Source of the DNA: Centropus unirufus | Lineage: Eukaryota > Chordata > Aves > Cuculiformes > Centropidae | Assembly (NCBI GenBank): GCA_013397695.1 | Contig: VYZI01000012.1 | Coordinates: forward strand, 5,769,247-5,833,246 | Direction of reading: 5' to 3' | Length of the DNA stretch: 64,000 nt | Shown: one piece after another, positions 51,781 to 63,489 of the stretch | Layout: every line of letters starts with the position of its first letter | Position numbering within the stretch: position 1 is the stretch's first letter | Made by a program: the position numbers and the translations under genes | Notes under the pieces: model-generated | What the model saw: only the letters and a program-made list of their open reading frames with translations | Told to the model about the DNA's origin: nothing | Database searches by the model: none

Positions 51781-52592
51781 AGCTGGGAGGAAGTGTCGAT
51801 CTGCTTGAGGGTAGGGAGGCTCTACAAAGGGATCTGAACAGGCTGGATTGGTGCCCTGAGAACAAGGGGGTGAGGTTCCACAATGCCAAGTACTAAGTCC
51901 TGCACTTGGGACAACTCTGTGCAGCGCTACCGGCTTGGGGAAGAGTGGCTGGAGAGCTGCCTGGAGGAGAAGGACCTGGGGGTGCTGGCTGACAGCTGGC
52001 TGAACATGAGCCAGCAGTGGCCCAGGTGGCCAAGAAGAGATGCTGAGATGCCAGCAGGACCAGGAGAGTGATTGCGACCCTGTACTTGCCACTGGCAAGG
52101 CTGCGCCTTGAAAACCATGTTCAGTTTGGGGAACCTCACTACAAGAGAGACATTGAGATCCTGGAGCACATCCAGAGAAGGGCAATGGAGTTGGAGAACA
52201 AGACTTCTTGGGAGCAGCTGAGGGAGCTGGGGTCGTTCAGCCTAGGGAAAAGGAGGCTGAGGGGGCACCTTATCACTGCCTCCAATTGCCTGGAAGGAGG
52301 GTGTGGAGAGGTGGGTGATGCGGTCTCTTCTTCCAAGTGACAGGCGATAGGATGAGAGGGAAGGGCCTCAAGCTGTGCCAGGGAAGGTTCAGGCTGGCCA
52401 TTAGGAACAATTTCTTCTCCAAAGGGGTTATGAGGAACTGGCACAGCTGCCCAGGGCGGTGCTTGAGTCGCCACCTCGGAGGTGTTTAACAGACGGGCAG
52501 GGGAGGCGCTCAGGGATGTGGTTTAGTAGTGGGCAGGTACGCTTGTGCCTGATGACCTCGAAGGTCTTTTCCAGCCTAGTGACCCCAGCCCC
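51781..52592 (+). mobile_element. 5'-truncated CR1 LINE, decayed reverse-transcriptase end plus 3' UTR
   Basis: It begins mid-ORF with 'gctgggaggaagtgtcgatc' and follows the CR1 order: 'tgcacttgggacaac', 'gcgctaccggcttgg', 'aaggacctgggggtgctgg', 'ctcactacaagagagac', 'aggctgagggggcacctta', then a 3' end with 'gatgacctcgaaggtc'. CR1 copies usually lack their 5' part. The frame is broken repeatedly, so it is not mobile by itself. It lies on the same strand as the fragment just upstream and ends about 565 bases before the MESD start codon, against the promoter minisatellite. Confidence 0.9.
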
Positions 52593-52617
52593 CTACGACC
52601 CTCGCTCGCACCTTCCA

Positions 52618-53110
52618 GCTCGGGTCCCTCAGTGCTCCCGCCTCTCCCAGCCCGGCTCCTCCCGTCTCTCCTCCTTCTCCCGCTTCTCCCAGCCCGGCTC
52701 CTCCCGCCTCTCCTCCTTCTCCCGCCTCTCCCAGCCCGGCTCCTCCCGCCTCTCCTCCTTCTCCCGCCTCTCCCAGCCCGGCTCCTCCCGCCTCTCCTCC
52801 TTCTCCCGCCTCTCCTCCTNNNNNNNNNNNNNNNNNNNNNNNNNNNNNNNNNNNNNNNNNNNNNNNNNNNNNNNNNNNNNNNNNNNNNNNNNNNNNNNNN
52901 NNNNNNCTCCCGCCTCTCCTCCTTCTCCCGCCTCTCCTCCTTCTCCCGCTCCTCCCAGCGTGGCTCCTCCCGCCCTCCTCCTCCCGCCTCTCCTCTTTCT
53001 CCCGCCTCTCCTTCTCTCGGCCCTCCCGGCACGGCTCCTCCCGCCTCTCCTCCTCCTTCCTCCCCTCCCAGCCCCTCCTCCTTCCTCCCCTCACAGCTCC
53101 TCCCGCCCCT
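52618..53110. repeat. 42-bp pyrimidine-rich minisatellite in the MESD promoter
   Basis: Near-identical 42-base units follow the pattern cccagcccggctcctcccgc, ctctcctccttctcccgcct, ct. Towards the right it degenerates into an 18-bp subunit (ctcccgcctctcctcctt). An assembly gap lies inside. Because 42 is divisible by three, every frame becomes an artificial Ser/Pro-rich or Gly/Arg-rich repeat peptide; these are not proteins. Each unit carries CCCGCC, the reverse of a GC-box core, so the array could bind Sp/KLF factors. Copy number is unknown. Confidence 0.9.
52820..52906. other. Assembly gap, 87 N, inside the minisatellite
   Basis: Unsequenced bases flanked on both sides by the same repeat, so the true array length is unknown and may differ from 87 bases. 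Confidence 1.
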
Positions 53111-53153
53111 CCTCCCACCGCCGCTAAAGCCAGCCGGGGCCGCGGTGCGGGCG

Positions 53154-53164
53154 AAGATGGCGGC
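53154..53164 (+). promoter_or_regulatory. YY1 motif overlapping the MESD start codon
   Basis: aagatggcggc matches the long YY1 consensus AANATGGCGGC exactly, and the ATG within it is the MESD start codon. This arrangement is known from many housekeeping CpG-island genes, where YY1 sits just downstream of the transcription start. Binding here is inferred. Confidence 0.6.
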
Positions 53165-53309
53165 GGCCGCGCGGTGGGCGCTGCTGGCTCTGGCGCTGTG
53201 CGCGGCGGCCGCTGAGCCGGAGGGGAAGCGGCGGGCGGGGCCGGCCAAGAAGAAGGACATTCGGGATTACAACGATGCGGACATGGCCCGGCTGCTGGAG
53301 CAGTGGGAG
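53157..53309 (+). CDS. MESD: MESD exon 1: signal peptide and start of the LRP chaperone
   Basis: Fifty-one codons. The ATG has A at -3 and G at +4. A hydrophobic signal peptide (ARWALLALALCAAAA) is followed by EPEGKRRAGPAKKK and the conserved DIRDYNDADMARLLEQWE. The exon ends in phase 0 at a gtgcga donor. With the exons at 57364 and 58318 it encodes a 216-residue MESD (mesoderm development LRP chaperone; formerly MESDC2). The family acts in the ER lumen, helping beta-propeller/EGF modules of LDL-receptor-family proteins, including the Wnt co-receptors LRP5 and LRP6, to fold and leave the ER. The region before KKK is shorter than in mammals, which accounts for most of the length difference from the roughly 234-residue human protein. 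Identification is from remembered family sequence and is supported by TLNRD1 next door. Confidence 0.95.
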
Positions 53310-56300
53310 GTGCGAGAAGGGAGGGGGGCCCTGGAGGCTGGGCGGCCCGGCTGGGCTTCCCCGGGCCCTGCGGGGCCCCGGCGCGCGGCGGGAGGGAGGG
53401 AAGGAGGCAGGGAAGGAAGGAATCCCGTGCCCTTAGGGTGCCCGGTGCTGGCTCCCTTCTCCCGCTTTCGGGGGGGAGGGGGAGGCCGCAAAATCGGGGC
53501 GAGCTGGTACAAAAGAGGAAGAAGCCGCCCTCGCCCCCTTGACCCTTCACCTGAGCCCTGTGCACGCGCCCGCGTCCGGGTTTGGGTCAAATGTCTGCTG
53601 TTTCGGGTATTTTGGGATGTACGTTTTTTGACCGAAGAATGGATAGCGGGAGAAATGCTCATTTCACGGTTACAAAGTAGATATGTACGTGGCTTTTGGT
53701 TTGGTGTTTCCTTCCTTGCCCCTCAGCCTGGTAAGGGCCTATTCTAATTCCAGCTCTCTCTTGCCCTCCTTCATCCCACTCCCTTAACTTTCTTTGACAG
53801 CTCATCAATCTTCTGTACTGTTCAGGTTTTGTTTTTGTTGTTTTTTTTTTACCGTTGCTCTTGTCTTTCATCATTTTCTGGTAAATGCCAGGCTGCTTGT
53901 CTTTTATTCTTTCCCATGAGGCTGCTTGCCAAAGCATTTTGCACAAAAACTGAGGGAAATAATAGAGTGCAAACTTCTGTCTCCTGTAACACCAGTTACA
54001 GCTGTAAGTCAGGGTGGAGAAGTAGGCTTTGTAGGTGTAATATAGATCAAGTAACTTCTGTGAGAAGTAAAGGCATCTGCTTCGGATGTGGTTGGCAGAC
54101 TATGGGCTTGTTCATCCCATAGACTGTTACTATATGTCTCTCTTTAGGAAGTGGAATACATAGAAAATGGAATTAAAATTTTAAATATAATTATGTAAAG
54201 AGCTCAAAAGTCCACCTTTCTGTTAGTGCTGCCACCCAAGGACCAAGTAGTCTCCCACCTGCTTAACAGTCAAGGCTTAAGTTGTAATATTGGCCAACTT
54301 CATCCAAATTGCTGTCGGAGGAGAGCTGTTAAAGATGAAAATCTCTGAGTTTGTGAATTGGATGCCTGGATGAAAGGGAAACTCGGTTAATGCTGTTGTG
54401 ACTCTTTGGCTGTGAATTTTGTTTCAACCATGTGGCAGGCAGGACCAGGACGCTGTTCAGAGATTTCCCTCTTTAGCTGGAGCAGGTCTCTGGAGCAGTT
54501 TACCGTGTGGCACAAATTCTTGTAGCTGTGTTGCGTGCAGATGTGGCCGAGCAACTGGGGAGCTGGCAGCTGGGGCTGGTATTGCCATTGTAGAAATGCA
54601 CATACAACCAGAGCCCTAGAAGAAAAAAGTTACTGAAGGAGGGGCTCAACAATTAACGGCTGTTTGGGCTTTGGGGTGGTCAGCAGTATGGCATTTTGCC
54701 TGGTGGTAGTCAGGACACATAAGCAACATGAAAGGCTTGAGGGGGTGGTGTCTGGAGCGTAGAGGAGAATGGGCTTGAGTGAACTTGGGGTCGGGGGGAA
54801 TGAGAAACAAAGGGGCCATTATTAATTTGGATAAGACCGGGAGTTGTTCTCTCGAGTGAGGGACCCAGGGGACAGATCTGTACAGAATGAAGGATCATGA
54901 CTTTTAACTGAGTGAGATGACTCCTAGTAATTTTTATTTCCCTGGCAATTAGTCTAAAAGCATTGGAGGATGGTGGTTAATATCCTTGGGGTCAGCCACA
55001 CACCTGCTGAGGCTGTGGCTCCAGCAGCCGTCATCAATCGTCATCAAAGGAGCAGGTGCCCCTCTGCTCAGGCTTTTCATGTGCAGCCACATGCATGACA
55101 GCCCAGTGAACTGGGCAAGTGCTCTAGTGGAAAATGAGCATGGAAAACTGGGAAAAGAAAGAGAGGATACTTCAGTGTTGCAGTTGCATGACTAGAGCTT
55201 GAACGAAGACACCATCCAGGGATTTCCCTCAGCAGCCTTGACTCCAGAGAAGCTTGAAACAGAAGTGAGAATCTGGTCTGGAGATCCTTCTGTTAATGAA
55301 ATGTCATATTCTTTAAAATGTTTCATTATTGTTATAAGCTCAGTTCTTCTCTGGCTGGCTCAGAGCTAAGATCTTTGAATAGGCTACGGAGTTAGGTGAC
55401 ACATGTTGCTAATATTTTTATTTTTTTTTTAAATGTCCAGGGCATTGATGAGAAGTGCATGAGAATGGGAGCTTAGGGGAGGCTAAAGAAAACGAATATG
55501 TAGTTATTACTGTGTCTGTATAATACATTCCCTCTGAAACCTCATGTTAAAATCTGTTAGACATCTCAAAGCAAAAGCTTACACTTCTTCCAGTTTTTGA
55601 CTTTGCAGAAACCTTTTAAATAGAAAGTTTCATGATAGTTTGTACAGGATCAAGAAAAGAAGTGTAGTTTAGGGGAGCTTTTGATCAGTTCTGATAATGT
55701 TCGCATTCAAACTGTAACAATACAGCTTTATGAACATTTAGTTGAATACTTAGGGAAAACAATATGTTAGCAGGCTGTGTTGTCACTAAATCCAAAGTCA
55801 ATATCTGTATTGTGTAAGATGTACTTGGAAACATTTTTTTCTGCCTTTCCCTTTCAAAACTCTGAAATAAGCTGGTTTTGCACCAGCCAAACCAGTCTAA
55901 AATTAGGATTGATATACTTCTTCAGAACATTTTTCATGTAGGTTTTTGTACATAAACAATATGAGCATTTTTCTGCTTCTAAGAGAAGTGTTGTTCCAAT
56001 TTAGTGAGAGCAGTGGGACTTCCCTGGGACTCGCCTTTGCTCCCGGTTCACTTCATGTGGAATTTTCAAAGGCATCTGAGCTACTTGAAAGTGTGCTTCA
56101 GACTTGCAAAATTGAAACAGATATATAATTGGTATGGCAAGAGAGAATAAAATCTAAGGCTTGTACAACTTTTATTCTATGGTAACTGAATTTTAAACTC
56201 TTGTCAGAAAGCATTGAGATGGGAAAAGGTCACTCATATGCAACCATAACCTTTGAAGGGTAGGGGACGCTCCTGTAGTGGGAGGTTGAAAGAGGATGGT

Positions 56301-57363
56301 GTTGAGTTTGTGGATATGCCCATGAAGAGATGAGATGGTCATGCATACTTGGATCTGAAAATCAAGCTTGGCTCCTGACCTTTGAAGCTTCTGAAGGGAA
56401 TATTTTTATGTACTGCTTATGTTCCTAATGTAGTGATGCATATTTTCATTAAATGCTTCAAGTCAAACACCACCTAAAATACCTGCCTTAATTCCTGCTG
56501 ATTTACTAGTGCTTGGCTGGAGTAAGATTTCTGGGTTTTTCTATTCTTTACTTTTTAAATCTGTGGTGCAAGTATTGTTTAAGAAACTGAGTTCTGTCTG
56601 AATGGAAATTGCCACTGTGTTCACTCCTCTCTGTTGGGATCTGATTTAAGGGGCAGCAGTTTGAATTCTGCCTTTCCAGATATTTAAATGCTTGTCAACC
56701 TTTGCAGAGGCATCAAGGTTTTTTCCCTGTTTTCTAACAGCGATTTACTCCTGGTTTTTATAGTCAGAATGCGAATTGCTCTTAATCTGTGCATCAGAAA
56801 AGACATGAAATCCTTAATAAAATTTTCCTGTGATATGAGCATTAGTTGAAGACACAAAGTAAGGAAAATTAAATTCTCAAATGATTCCAGAACTGCCAGA
56901 AGTGAATTTTGACTTCAGAAAGCAATAAACAGATGGTGACTTTATTTATGTGTGTATGAGGCTTTTTAGTGGAACTTCCTCAGTCCATCTTGTATTCATA
57001 AATTTTTGTGTGAAACTTAAGAATAACAAAGAAAAAAAAGTGTTATTTTATGAAGTACCTGGGAGGAGTTGTATTGAATTAGCCTCGGGGCTCAAATATT
57101 TCTTAGTACATGGTAAAATGGAATCCTATCGGTATCGGCACATGTCATTTTGAGGGGAGGGTCATAAACGGTAAGTGTGTTCCTGGTGAACTATCTTGAG
57201 ACAAAGCTGACTATTTCTTATGAGTTGAGAATCTCCATCATTAAACTACGTAATGTTTTCACATTATCAAAGCAGAGTTGTTCTCCAAACAATGGGAAGC
57301 TTCAAGAAAGAAAAGCTTTGTGGAACAGTTGAGTTTAAAGCTTCCTTTTCTCTTTCAAAACAG
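53310..57363 (+). other. MESD intron 1
   Basis: About 4.05 kb. The first 250 bases are GC-rich with several G-runs (53399-53430 and 53470-53485); the rest is AT-rich. No further exon, transposon or RNA gene was recognised. Confidence 0.85.
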
Positions 57364-57596
57364 AAAGATGACGACATCGAAGAGGGGGATCTTCCTGAAC
57401 ACAAGAGACCTCCAGCACCAATAGATTTCTCAAAAATTGATCCAGGCAAGCCTGAAAGTATCCTGAAGCTGACGAAAAAGGGGAAGACTTTGATGATGTT
57501 TGTCACAGTGTCAGGAAATCCCACAGAAAAGGAGACAGAAGAAATTACTAGCTTGTGGCAGGGTAGCCTCTTCAATGCAAACTATGATGTGCAAAG
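57364..57596 (+). CDS. MESD: MESD exon 2: core chaperone domain
   Basis: 233 nt between a pyrimidine-rich acceptor (ctctttcaaaacag) and a gtaatc donor. In phase 0 it begins KDDDIEEGDLPEHKRP and includes the family block KGKTLMMFVTVSGNPTEKE followed by TEEITSLWQGSLFNANYDVQ. It ends two bases into the Arg codon completed by exon 3. This is the first part of the folded MESD domain (thioredoxin-like/ferredoxin-like in published family structures), residues about 52-129 of the protein. Frames that read upstream of 57364 are intronic. Conservation to mammalian MESD is very high, which fixes both splice borders. Confidence 0.96.
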
Positions 57597-58317
57597 GTAA
57601 TCTGTTGTTCTGTTTTACAGAACCCTGGTTTGTTTTTCCTGAAAGTATTTTCAGCTCTTTGTCCTGTGTCCTTCCCCACCTACATCATTGCTATTTCGGT
57701 TTTTCTGTATCAATTTATATGCCAGTTTGTTTTGAGTTACGTTTAAAAAGTTCTAGTGTGGTGCACAAATCTTTTTAACAATTACACATGATGTGTATAT
57801 AGCCTATTTTCTTTTTATCTCATTACATTTCAGCTATTTATCAGTTTTAGCTGCAGCAGTTTGCCTTTGTGGGCTTGATGGAAAACATCACACTTGGAAG
57901 ACTTGTCACCACAAAAGGGGTTTTGTTTCCCTTCCTAAAAATGCCATTTTTATCTCGGAGAGAAAATGGATCATTTTGAAAGAGAGGAATGTTGCGCTCT
58001 TGAATTGAGGCTGAGGAGGGTTGCACTAAATGTATAAAGCAAATTATTGCTGATTAGTGGATTTTACATAATCCCAAATCAGTTCTTAAGTTTTCTTCCT
58101 CTTCTTACTCTTCTTTGGTTATTTGTAAACCTAATACATTTTTATTCTTAACATGTGCGATAAAATGGTTCTTTTGCCCCCATGTCCAGGCAACACCATC
58201 AAAAAAAGCTTGCTTCTAAACGTACGCCTCAGTTGTGGAGGTGCCCTGAATTTAGGAAAACACTGTAGCACTTGAAATGTATAAAGTGAATTGAAAGAAT
58301 ATGTATCTTTCCCCTAG
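57597..58317 (+). other. MESD intron 2
   Basis: 721 bases of AT-rich sequence with normal GT/AG borders (gtaatc to tcccctag). Nothing else is seen in it. Confidence 0.9.
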
Positions 58318-58582
58318 GTTTATTGTTGGCTCAAATCGTGCTATCTTCATGCTACGTGATGGTGGTTATGCCTGGGAGATCAAAGACTTTCTGATAAGTC
58401 AAGAAAGGTGTGCAGATGTTACTCTGGAAGGTCAAGTTTATCCTGGCAAAGGAGCAGAAGAAAGTGAGAAAGTGAAAAACAAAACCAAACCTGAAAAAGC
58501 AAAGAAGAAAAAAGACAGAGAGAAGAAATCTAATAGCCTCAAAGAGGACAACCGAGCAACCAAACAGAGAGAGGATCTATGA
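58318..58582 (+). CDS. MESD: MESD exon 3: end of core domain, Lys-rich tail, ER-retention signal
   Basis: 265 nt including the TGA. It completes the split Arg codon and reads FIVGSNRAIFMLRDGGYAWE, then IKDFLISQERCADVTLEG, then QVYPGKG. A disordered Lys/Glu-rich tail of about 50 residues follows, with runs such as KKKKDREKK, and the protein ends in REDL. REDL is the known C-terminal ER-retrieval signal of this family (a KDEL variant). The three exons sum to 651 nt, exactly 217 codons with the stop, and no frame is broken. The Lys-rich tail is a low-complexity region that varies among vertebrates. Confidence 0.96.
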
Positions 58583-59858
58583 TGGATGCATTAACCAGAC
58601 TGAATACTGCTCTGCTCTTCCTTGGAGGGAAACTAATTTTCCATACAGTTCTTGGCTTTACTGGGGGAGGAGGAGGAGGAAAGAAGCAGAGATTACTGAG
58701 GTTAAAAGACTGTTGAAACGCACCAGTTTACTTATTAATATTGGCTGTTGGTTTAGTTACAGGAAAGGTAATATTTAATACCAGTGATTGACTACTTCAG
58801 TTTGTAAATTTTTATGCTTTGGTTGTTTTTCAAAATTAACACAAATCTGCGTGTCTAACATCACAAACTTAATTTAAGTGGAAAAGAAGAAATACAATCT
58901 CAGAATACGCTGATGTTCATCTGTAGCAGCCCCTTAAGTGTGAGTTGGTCAATGATTCATAGTCACTGTTAGATAGCAGAGTACAGTGCTCAAAGATTCT
59001 CTTGGAAGTTGGTTTGCTAGGCTCATTTCACACAACTGCCAAAATTTGCAAAGAATAGTGCAACAGTGGCCAAAGATGCCTGAAATTGCAATGTTTAGGA
59101 CCTGTCTGGTTAGACCGTCTGTTTCTTCAAAATAATTTAAAAAAAATCTGTATACTCCCTCAAATGCACAGAAGTGCTTAGAAGCATGGTAGAAGCTAAG
59201 GCAGATATTTGACTAATGCGTTCCAAATCAGTGCAGAAAGGAGATTTTGTACCCATCAGAAGGCGTGCTGGGATGTTAGTGGAATTACATGAGCAGCAGT
59301 GAGGTGCAAGGAAGTTGGATGCATGCCATTCAGATTGCTATTTCTGCCAAAGAACTCTGCCTGTGGAACCAAATGTTATGTATGCCCCATTATATAGACA
59401 GAGAGCTAGAAGAAATAACTTTAACTCTGAAATTAATTTGTTTTACTGGTTTAATGGTTTAAATCCTTGAAAAAGCACTGGTTACAGTACAGTTATTAGA
59501 CATATCACTGACTGTTTAATAACCAATTACTTTTTTGGGGTACAGATTTGGTTGCTTTTGGAAATAATTGTTATTCAGGCTGCATTCAGTCAAATGCATT
59601 GTTTAGAATGTTTCCCTTCTGCCTTACTATGTGTAAAGGACTAAATGCACCTTGTCTGTATGGTCCATATTTTCCAGAGGATGAGCACAGAATTAACTGT
59701 CTTCATTCCATTCTAAGATGTTACTTTGACTTTTTATTTAAGGTGCTAAAATCCAAGTGCTTTGGATATAAGGTCCTAATTGAACCATAATGGTTGAACT
59801 TGCGGAATACTTCAGTGTAAAAAGTGGGAAACTGTGACTTACTGAGTGTGTGTTCTGA

Positions 59859-59864
59859 AATAAA
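59859..59864 (+). terminator. Candidate poly(A) signal, proximal
   Basis: AATAAA, followed about 10 bases later by a GT-containing stretch (ggtgtcac), about 1.28 kb after the MESD stop codon. It would give the shorter 3' UTR. Confidence 0.4.
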
Positions 59865-61909
59865 AGGTGTCACTAACCTTAATGTTAGTTAGATATTCAG
59901 GAGACAGGCTAACTAACTGATCCTTGGTTTCTGTGATATTGATGAAGGTTCCTGATGGTTTTTTTTTATTTAATTATATTAGTGTGAATTTAGATTTAAA
60001 GAAACCTTTCCTGCCACACGTCATTAAACAGACCTTTTCCTGTTTGAGTAGAAAAATTAAATTCATGTATTTCTTTAGGTTTAACTGTATTACTTTTTGT
60101 ATTCTACTACTAATCCAGCTGTGTTAGTGGAGTTGTGGGGTCTAGATACTTGGCTATTGCATTGAGGAGAAACCTGCAGTCCATTTCTTGCTCATAACTA
60201 ACTTATTTTGTCAAGTGTTCTCAGTTTACATCCTTTTTTTAAAGGACATTGCTTCTCAAGAGATGAGCGGATGACAGATAAAACTGTAAACAAAATAATG
60301 AGTTTTTTTCTTTTTACAACTTGAATCTATGGTACAGACAATTCAGATATGAAAAATGTGTGGAAATCTGATTTCTGTAGTTTTCATAATGTAATGAAAC
60401 AAACATAATTTATTTTTTTATGAAATAGGGTTCTTCCTGACCTAAACAATTGAACACCTCAACACAACATGAAAGTAATACAAAGGCAAATTAGCCAAGG
60501 AGAAAAAACCAATTACCCCGTTATAACTGTAGCCCAACTTTGAGAATGGATGCTTTTTAGGCATTCATAAATCTACACGTGCAGTTGGCTGGATCTTCTC
60601 CCTGTGCTGCTGAAAGAAGGAGGGCAGCTGTGTTGTAATTCCACCAGTCAGCTGACTGGTTCTTCTGTTTGGTTGTTTTGAGCTGCCTATGCCAAATGCA
60701 GGCATGTTTTGTACCACATGGCTTATTTAAACTATAAAGTGTTTGGGCATTTTTAGGTTTTTAATAGCAGTAGTGTCTTGAAGGTTGCATTTCAATACAA
60801 AATAGTGTCTTCATGTAGCTTTGTTGCTTTCCATATTTCTTCCCCATTTTTTCATGCTTCATACTTACCAAATGATAACTGTGCTCATAAATACAATATG
60901 GCAGTCTGGCAGGAACTCCTTTACCAGCCAGTTTTTCTCTAGCCTCCCAGTTCAAAACTCTACTCCAAAACAACTCATGGTCTCTTTTAGAACTACTCAG
61001 TCCTTGAGACCCTGGCCCTTCTGGCACAATGTTAGCTAAGCAGATGCTATTTGATAATGAGTTGACAGGCCTCAACACAATCTCACACATTTTTTTTTAT
61101 ATTTATACATCTTTGAAAGTCATTAAAGTTCTGTAAGTACTCAAGCAGATGTTGAGTTCTGTGTTGGATCTCATTGAGCTTCCAATAACAAGATTTTTTT
61201 TTGCTTTTTAGGCAATTCCGATACAGCCTTTATTTTGACAAGTAGGGTAGTGATTATAGCTCTTATTATCTCCTTATTTTTTTCAGTACTATACAGTGGT
61301 ACGTGGAAAATCACCTGCTTTCATGACAGCTGAGCATCTGCTGCCTTTCTCCACTCAGCTTAGTGGTTTCTCTGTTCTAGTGCCATAACGAAGTGCTCTA
61401 AGTTACTGCTATATTTTTAACCCAGCTGTCCTCAGAATAAACACTTTGTCAATGATACTACATAAGATGAGATTGCACTTCATGAAATAGTCACAATGGA
61501 CAATCAACTTTTTATGTAATAAAATACTGAAACAAATACCTTGGTGGGGTTTTTTCTTGTTTCTTTTAAGATAATCCCAATGTGTACTGTGTATCTTCTC
61601 TGTTTTACTGGGAAAAAAAAAAACAATTCAAATTCCTACCTAGTAGAATACAAGCACATCTTCTGTTCCTAAGGGCATATCTTCATCAAGAAATAAGTAG
61701 GAAAGCTGATACTGAAATCACTAAGATCAGGGCCCAAAAGACCCAAGAGAAGTCCCATGTGTGGTAAGTAAATGGATGCTGGTGGTTGGATTTATAATAA
61801 AATATCCTCACCAACTTCTACATCCGGCTAATTAGAGTTGCAAGCAGCCTCAGTACTAGTTTAAAAAATGAGAATTGCATTATTACTGCCAGGATTTAAA
61901 TGTGACTGC

Positions 61910-61915
61910 AATAAA
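61910..61915 (+). terminator. Candidate poly(A) signal, distal
   Basis: AATAAA in the context gcaataaagtttcctg, typical of functional sites, about 3.3 kb after the MESD stop codon. Another AATAAA lies at 61518-61523. Which one is used is unknown. Confidence 0.4.
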
Positions 61916-61940
61916 GTTTCCTGTAACAGCGTACCTGTTA

Positions 61941-63489
61941 ACAGTTTTCTCTCTGCTGCAGTTTTTCTACCCAATGCAGTGTTTTCATAGAGGGAAGTGC
62001 GTGATTCCCATCTCATGCAACTGCTCTTAGTGCGCCTTTAGCTTTATTGATTCACTTATTACTAGTGCTGGGGAGAAGCATCACCATTTAAGTCACATGT
62101 TGCTCAAGTCTCAACCCTAGTAAGGCCTGAAACTTCCTTCAACCCTGTTATTTCCAGCAGTAGTGATAAGCCAGGTCAGCCTTACTTTCTGGGGTATAAA
62201 GATTTATAACAGGGAACACTGTGGCCAAGAGATACCCAAATGACATAGCAGTACTAGTTGAATACTGGACATGGACTACATGAAAGCAGAAATAAAAGTC
62301 GGAGCAGCTTCATTAGTTTCTGAAGTGTCTCTATCATCTGACAGACTCTTGGGTTTTAGGTGAGGCACCTGTGTTTTAAGAAACATTGTCCTGCACTAAG
62401 TCAACACTAACACCACAGAAAACAAGATGAGTTTATAGTTGCACTGAGAATTTTGCCGTGATCTTTCATTGATGCCTTTGCAAAAGGAGGAGAGACTTAT
62501 TTGTAAGGGGCTTTCTCAAGAACAGTTACCCGCTGAGTCCTTTCCTCTGCTTCCTTATCACAAGCCCCTGGCTGTGGTGTGGTACTGCTCTTGACTGCTC
62601 AGACACTCCTGCTGAGGCACAAACTCACAAATTGCAAATTATTCCATTTGCAAAGTGGTGGAGCTCTCCCTTGGGTTTTGTTTTTTGGGTTATTATGTGT
62701 GCACATTGCGGATTCAGCTCCATGGCTAAGGAATCGCCACAGGGAGGAGCTTCCGAAGGTATGTTTTGTGAAGACATGCAAGAGGAAGGAAGGGTGTAGC
62801 TGCAGTGGTGGTTTCCACACATCCCTCCCCCATCCCTTGGTCAGAAAGAAGGTGGTGACAAAACAGCTTTTGAGCCAGCTGCTGGAATGGCCCTTTGGAG
62901 GTGAAAGCGCCTGGGCACATCACAGAGACTTCAGCTTCTGATGGAGCTGACAGGTCCGAGGTGCTGCAAGGGTTGCATGAGAAGCACTTTGTCTGGGGAA
63001 CTGGTCAAACAATGTTTCTTATTGTGTGGCAGATTTGAGAGAATTGAAGCTTTGTGACGCCGAGGAGGCAGCATCCCTGCATCTTTTAGCTATGTGCAGA
63101 AACCGTGACAGCTCAATTACTTGCTTGCTGGAGAGACTAAATATGTGTGACACTCAGCTGGGAATATCACTGTCGTGCTGGGATAAGATAAGAAGGTGTT
63201 ATGTAAGAGCCAAAAATCCCTGGGTTTCTCAGTTTGTGATTCAACTCTCTGTTGTCCAAAGCAGCAGCGAAAAGAAAAGAAAAAAAACAAAACCACCAAA
63301 CCAACACTACAAAAACCCCACAGACCCCCTCCCAAGTGCTCCTTGTACTTCCCTTTCAAAGGAAGAAGCTGCAGCTCGAAGCACGACACAGATTTCTAGA
63401 ATGTTGCCGGACGATAACACCCTGACCCACGGATTCCAGCTGAATTTTGCCAAGAGCTTGACAACAGAAAGCTGCAGTTACCAGGGCTG
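61941..63489. other. Intergenic, no supported gene
   Basis: Several short open frames on both strands (for example 62579-62941) have no splice, family or composition support. No repeat family was recognised. Confidence 0.5.

Larger units (their letters stand above)
53110..53570 (+). promoter_or_regulatory. CpG island around MESD exon 1
   Basis: CpG-dense sequence spans the 5' leader, exon 1 and the start of intron 1, returning to AT-rich background near 53580. No TATA box is seen. Together with the minisatellite upstream it forms the presumed MESD promoter. Confidence 0.8.
58583..61940 (+). other. Likely MESD 3' untranslated region
   Basis: AT-rich sequence without a supported gene directly follows the stop codon. 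Candidate AATAAA signals lie at 59859, 61518 and 61910. MESD genes are known for long 3' UTRs, but the real end cannot be decided from sequence alone. Confidence 0.5.

Noticed and set aside
51883..52340. Open frames in the CR1 body, up to 135 codons
   Set aside because: Remnants or shadows of a decayed CR1 reverse-transcriptase region; no intact domain remains.
52459..53747. Long proline/serine-rich (plus) and glycine/arginine-rich (minus) open frames, up to 400 codons
   Set aside because: They are translations of the 42-bp minisatellite and run through an N gap. The repeat length is divisible by three, so all frames stay open. Only the MESD exon 1 portion of one frame is real.
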